Assembly: GCA_030828025.1 (NCBI GenBank)
Contig: JAURDG010000006.1
Location: 1-15,495, forward strand
Length of the DNA: 15,495 nt
Reading direction: 5' to 3'
Origin: Flavobacteriaceae bacterium
GTDB lineage: Bacteria > Bacteroidota > Bacteroidia > Flavobacteriales > Flavobacteriaceae
Position 1 is the first letter of the stretch. The number at the start of each line of letters is the position of its first letter. The notes under the pieces were generated by a model. The model ran no database searches, was not told the DNA's origin, and was given only the letters and a program-made list of their open reading frames with translations. Both the position numbers and the translations under genes were made by a program. This document shows, piece by piece, positions 13,167 to 15,495 of the stretch.

Positions 13167-15495
13167 TGCCTTTTTTTCTCGAAGTGGTTCTTCCACTGCC
13201 TCTGAAAAATAGCTACACCTATCAAATTACCCAAGCCGAGTCTGCGGTTATCGTTCCTGGCATGCGCATTGTTGTGCCGTTTGGCAAAAGAAAAATATAC
13301 ACCGCTATTGCACTAAAGGTGCACCAAAAAGCACCAGAAACATACACGCCTAAACAGATAGAAGGCATCATCGATGAAACGCCAGTCATTCACGAAAAGC
13401 AACTGTCATTTTTATCGTGGATCGCTACATATTATCAGGCACCACTTGGGCTAGTGATACGCACAGCACTTCCGTCTGCCATGCTTTTGGAAAGTGAAAC
13501 GGAAATAGTAACCCATCATTGGGATAAGGTAACGCCATCGATCTCTAAAAACGCACAACAACTCCTAAAAAGCCTTGAGCAAAACACATCCTATTCGTTG
13601 TCGCACATCCAAAAAAGTATGTCGATCAAGAACCCATATCCTGTGCTTTCCGAATTGACCAACGCAGGTTATATTTCGCTAAAAGAGGAGGTGTATGCAC
13701 GCTATCAGCCAAAGCAAAAAGCAGAACTCTGCCTACACCCTAAATATGCAGACGACAGTGCGCTAAAAAAACTGTTGGAGTCAGTGGCATCAAAACCCAA
13801 ACAGTACAAGGCGCTGCTTGTTTTTTTACAACAAAAAACACCCGTTTGGTCGGCTTCATTTGCAGCCTTAGAAACAGTAAGCCCTTCTTCAGTTAAAACA
13901 CTTATTAAAAACAAGGTGTTGGTAAAGCATATACGGTCGGTAGATCGTCTTCCTGTCAAAACAGATAACGACAGCCCACTTGTTCCCTTATCGATGGCGC
14001 AAAAAGAAAGCATGTTGTCTGTCGAGGAACATTGGAATGAGAAAGATGTGGTGCTGCTACATGGTGTAACGGGTTCTGGGAAGACAGAGATTTACATGCA
14101 GCTGATTGCACAACAAATTGCCCTTGGAAAGCAGGTGTTGTTTTTGGTTCCAGAAATTGGACTTACGACACAACTGATGCAACGGCTACATACATTTTTT
14201 GGCAGACATCTAGCGGTTTATCACTCTAAATACAGTCCGCAAGAACGAACGGAAACATGGCAAAAGGTAAACGAAAAAAAGACAGAGGCTCAACTGGTGC
14301 TGGGTGCTCGTTCGGCTGTGTTTTTGCCTTTTCAGGACTTGGGGTTGGTCATTGTGGATGAAGCACATGAAACATCCTACAAACAATATGATGCAAGTCC
14401 ACGATACCATGCTCGAGATGCCGCCATGGTGTTGGCTCGAATGCATCATGCGAAGGTTCTTTTGGGTACAGCGACACCCAGCATGGAAACATATCAACAC
14501 ACCCAAACGCAAAAATATGGCTTGGTTCGCCTAACAGAACGTTTTAAGGATGCTGCTATGCCAGAAATTTCATTTGTGGACTTGGCAGAAGCCCACCGCA
14601 AAAAGCAAATGCAGGGTCACCTTGCGCAAGTGCTTGTACACGAGATTTCGGAAACGCTTGCTGCCAAGCGACAGGTGTTGTTGTTTCAAAACAGGCGCGG
14701 GTATGCTTCTTTTATTGAGTGTAGTCAGTGTGCTCATGTGCCGCAATGCCCTAGTTGCGATGTCAGCTTGACTTATCATCAAGTGCAACGCGAGCTGATG
14801 TGCCATTATTGCGGATTTTCCGAGCAATACACGGCAGCTTGTGCCGCCTGCGGCACGGTAGCACCGCTTACACAAGGACTAGGAACACAGCAGTTGGAAG
14901 AAGAAATACAACTTCTTTTTCCAGCCGCTCGTGTCGCCCGTATGGATTTGGACACGACACGAAATAAAAACGCTCAGGAAAAACTCATCAATGCTTTTTC
15001 TGCGGGTTCAATTGATATTTTAATTGGCACACAAATGATTACCAAAGGCTTAGACTTTAAGCATGTGTCTTTGGTTGGCGTTCTATCGGCGGATAATTTT
15101 TTGCACTTTCCAGATTTTAGGGCTCACGAGCGCGCCTTTCAGGTGCTGACTCAAGTGGCAGGTCGGGCGGGTAGGATAGGGACACCCAGCAAGGTGCTCA
15201 TCCAAACATACCAACCCAAACACCCCGTTTTGCGGTTTGTTCAACAGTATGACTACACATCGTTCTTTTTGCAGCAAATACACCAGCGCGAACAGTTTGG
15301 TTATCCACCTTTTTCCCGAATTATTCGCGTGGAGTTGCGCTGCAAGAACATGACAACCTTGCTAAGTGCTGGTGCATGGCTAAAAAAAGGTTTACAAGAA
15401 CGTTTTGCGCAAGTGCTTGGACCAGTAGCTCCTGTTGTGGGGCGTATCCGCAACTACTACATCCTGCACACGCTAATCAAGCTGCCGCTTGATGT
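13166..15495 (+). CDS. priA: Primosomal protein N' (replication restart helicase), 3' partial
   Basis: PriA recognises stalled or collapsed forks and reloads the replicative helicase; it is a 3'-5' superfamily 2 DNA helicase. The frame is open without interruption from the ATG at 13166 to the window end: 776 full codons plus two bases, with probably about 40 residues missing. The N-terminal 3'-DNA-binding domain shows VVLPLPLKNSYTYQI and MRIVVPFGKRKIYTAI. Walker A is GVTGSGKT (300-307, K306) and Walker B is D-E-A-H (398-401). The zinc domain has all eight cysteines: 519, 522, 528, 531, 546, 549, 559 and 562. Helicase motifs V and VI are GTQMITKGLDF (621-631) and QVAGRAGR (663-670). It overlaps the end of the YihY-family gene by one base. 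Confidence 0.97.
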   Translation, partial: MPFFLEVVLPLPLKNSYTYQITQAESAVIVPGMRIVVPFGKRKIYTAIALKVHQKAPETYTPKQIEGIIDETPVIHEKQLSFLSWIATYYQAPLGLVIRTALPSAMLLESETEIVTHHWDKVTPSISKNAQQLLKSLEQNTSYSLSHIQKSMSIKNPYPVLSELTNAGYISLKEEVYARYQPKQKAELCLHPKYADDSALKKLLESVASKPKQYKALLVFLQQKTPVWSASFAALETVSPSSVKTLIKNKVLVKHIRSVDRLPVKTDNDSPLVPLSMAQKESMLSVEEHWNEKDVVLLHGVTGSGKTEIYMQLIAQQIALGKQVLFLVPEIGLTTQLMQRLHTFFGRHLAVYHSKYSPQERTETWQKVNEKKTEAQLVLGARSAVFLPFQDLGLVIVDEAHETSYKQYDASPRYHARDAAMVLARMHHAKVLLGTATPSMETYQHTQTQKYGLVRLTERFKDAAMPEISFVDLAEAHRKKQMQGHLAQVLVHEISETLAAKRQVLLFQNRRGYASFIECSQCAHVPQCPSCDVSLTYHQVQRELMCHYCGFSEQYTAACAACGTVAPLTQGLGTQQLEEEIQLLFPAARVARMDLDTTRNKNAQEKLINAFSAGSIDILIGTQMITKGLDFKHVSLVGVLSADNFLHFPDFRAHERAFQVLTQVAGRAGRIGTPSKVLIQTYQPKHPVLRFVQQYDYTSFFLQQIHQREQFGYPPFSRIIRVELRCKNMTTLLSAGAWLKKGLQERFAQVLGPVAPVVGRIRNYYILHTLIKLPLD

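Noticed and set aside
13705..15283. Several short open frames on both strands over the last 1.8 kb, suggesting broken genes
   Set aside because: The priA frame, read codon by codon from 13166 to the end, has no stop or shift and carries every helicase and zinc motif in order.
1..15495. Mobile elements, CRISPR arrays, tRNA or rRNA genes
   Set aside because: Read through on both strands: genes cover nearly all of the window, the only gaps over about 100 nt are the two divergent control regions, and none shows direct repeats, transposase motifs or cloverleaf features.

Overview
The window looks like ordinary chromosome from a Flavobacteriia-type member of the Bacteroidota. Four things point there. 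The best promoter-like sites match the Bacteroidota pattern (TTG upstream, TAnnTTTG at -7). Clear Shine-Dalgarno sequences are mostly absent. Families such as DUF4252, DUF6580 and the carboxypeptidase-regulatory-like domain are typical of this phylum. CarB appears to stop without the C-terminal allosteric domain. No mobile element, tRNA, rRNA or CRISPR array was seen. I cannot name genus or species from the sequence.

Layout. 1-2393 (+): 3' part of carB, then rmuC. 2406-3304 (-): a two-gene unit, a DUF6580 membrane protein followed by a VOC/glyoxalase-fold protein. 3305-3606: divergent control region holding a minus-strand promoter, a plus-strand promoter and a cobalamin riboswitch. 3607-5451 (+): BtuB-like TonB-dependent receptor under that riboswitch. 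5454-6821 (-): S41-family peptidase lipoprotein, probably surface exposed. 6874-8929 (+): tightly packed operon of an ECF sigma factor, a small one-pass membrane protein (probable anti-sigma factor) and two exported DUF4252 proteins, preceded by an ECF-type promoter candidate. 8926-10269 (-): purB. 10356-11111 (-): secreted protein with a carboxypeptidase-regulatory-like domain. 11173-12221 (-): rdgB and rlmH, overlapping as ATGA. 12279-15495 (+): YihY-family membrane protein, then priA, which is intact but cut by the window end.

Two small systems stand out. The first is a vitamin B12 uptake locus: a promoter, the riboswitch and an outer-membrane receptor, with a divergently transcribed multi-pass DUF6580 protein that may be its inner-membrane partner (inference). 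The second is the ECF sigma/anti-sigma/DUF4252/DUF4252 operon. Its genes overlap by 23 nt or sit 1 nt apart, and its candidate promoter implies autoregulation. It is the best candidate here for an incompletely described envelope-signalling system. The remaining genes are housekeeping: pyrimidine/arginine and purine synthesis, nucleotide-pool cleaning, 23S rRNA methylation and replication restart.

The region is very compact. Three convergent gene pairs are separated by 12 nt, 2 nt and -4 nt, leaving no room for ordinary terminators between them.
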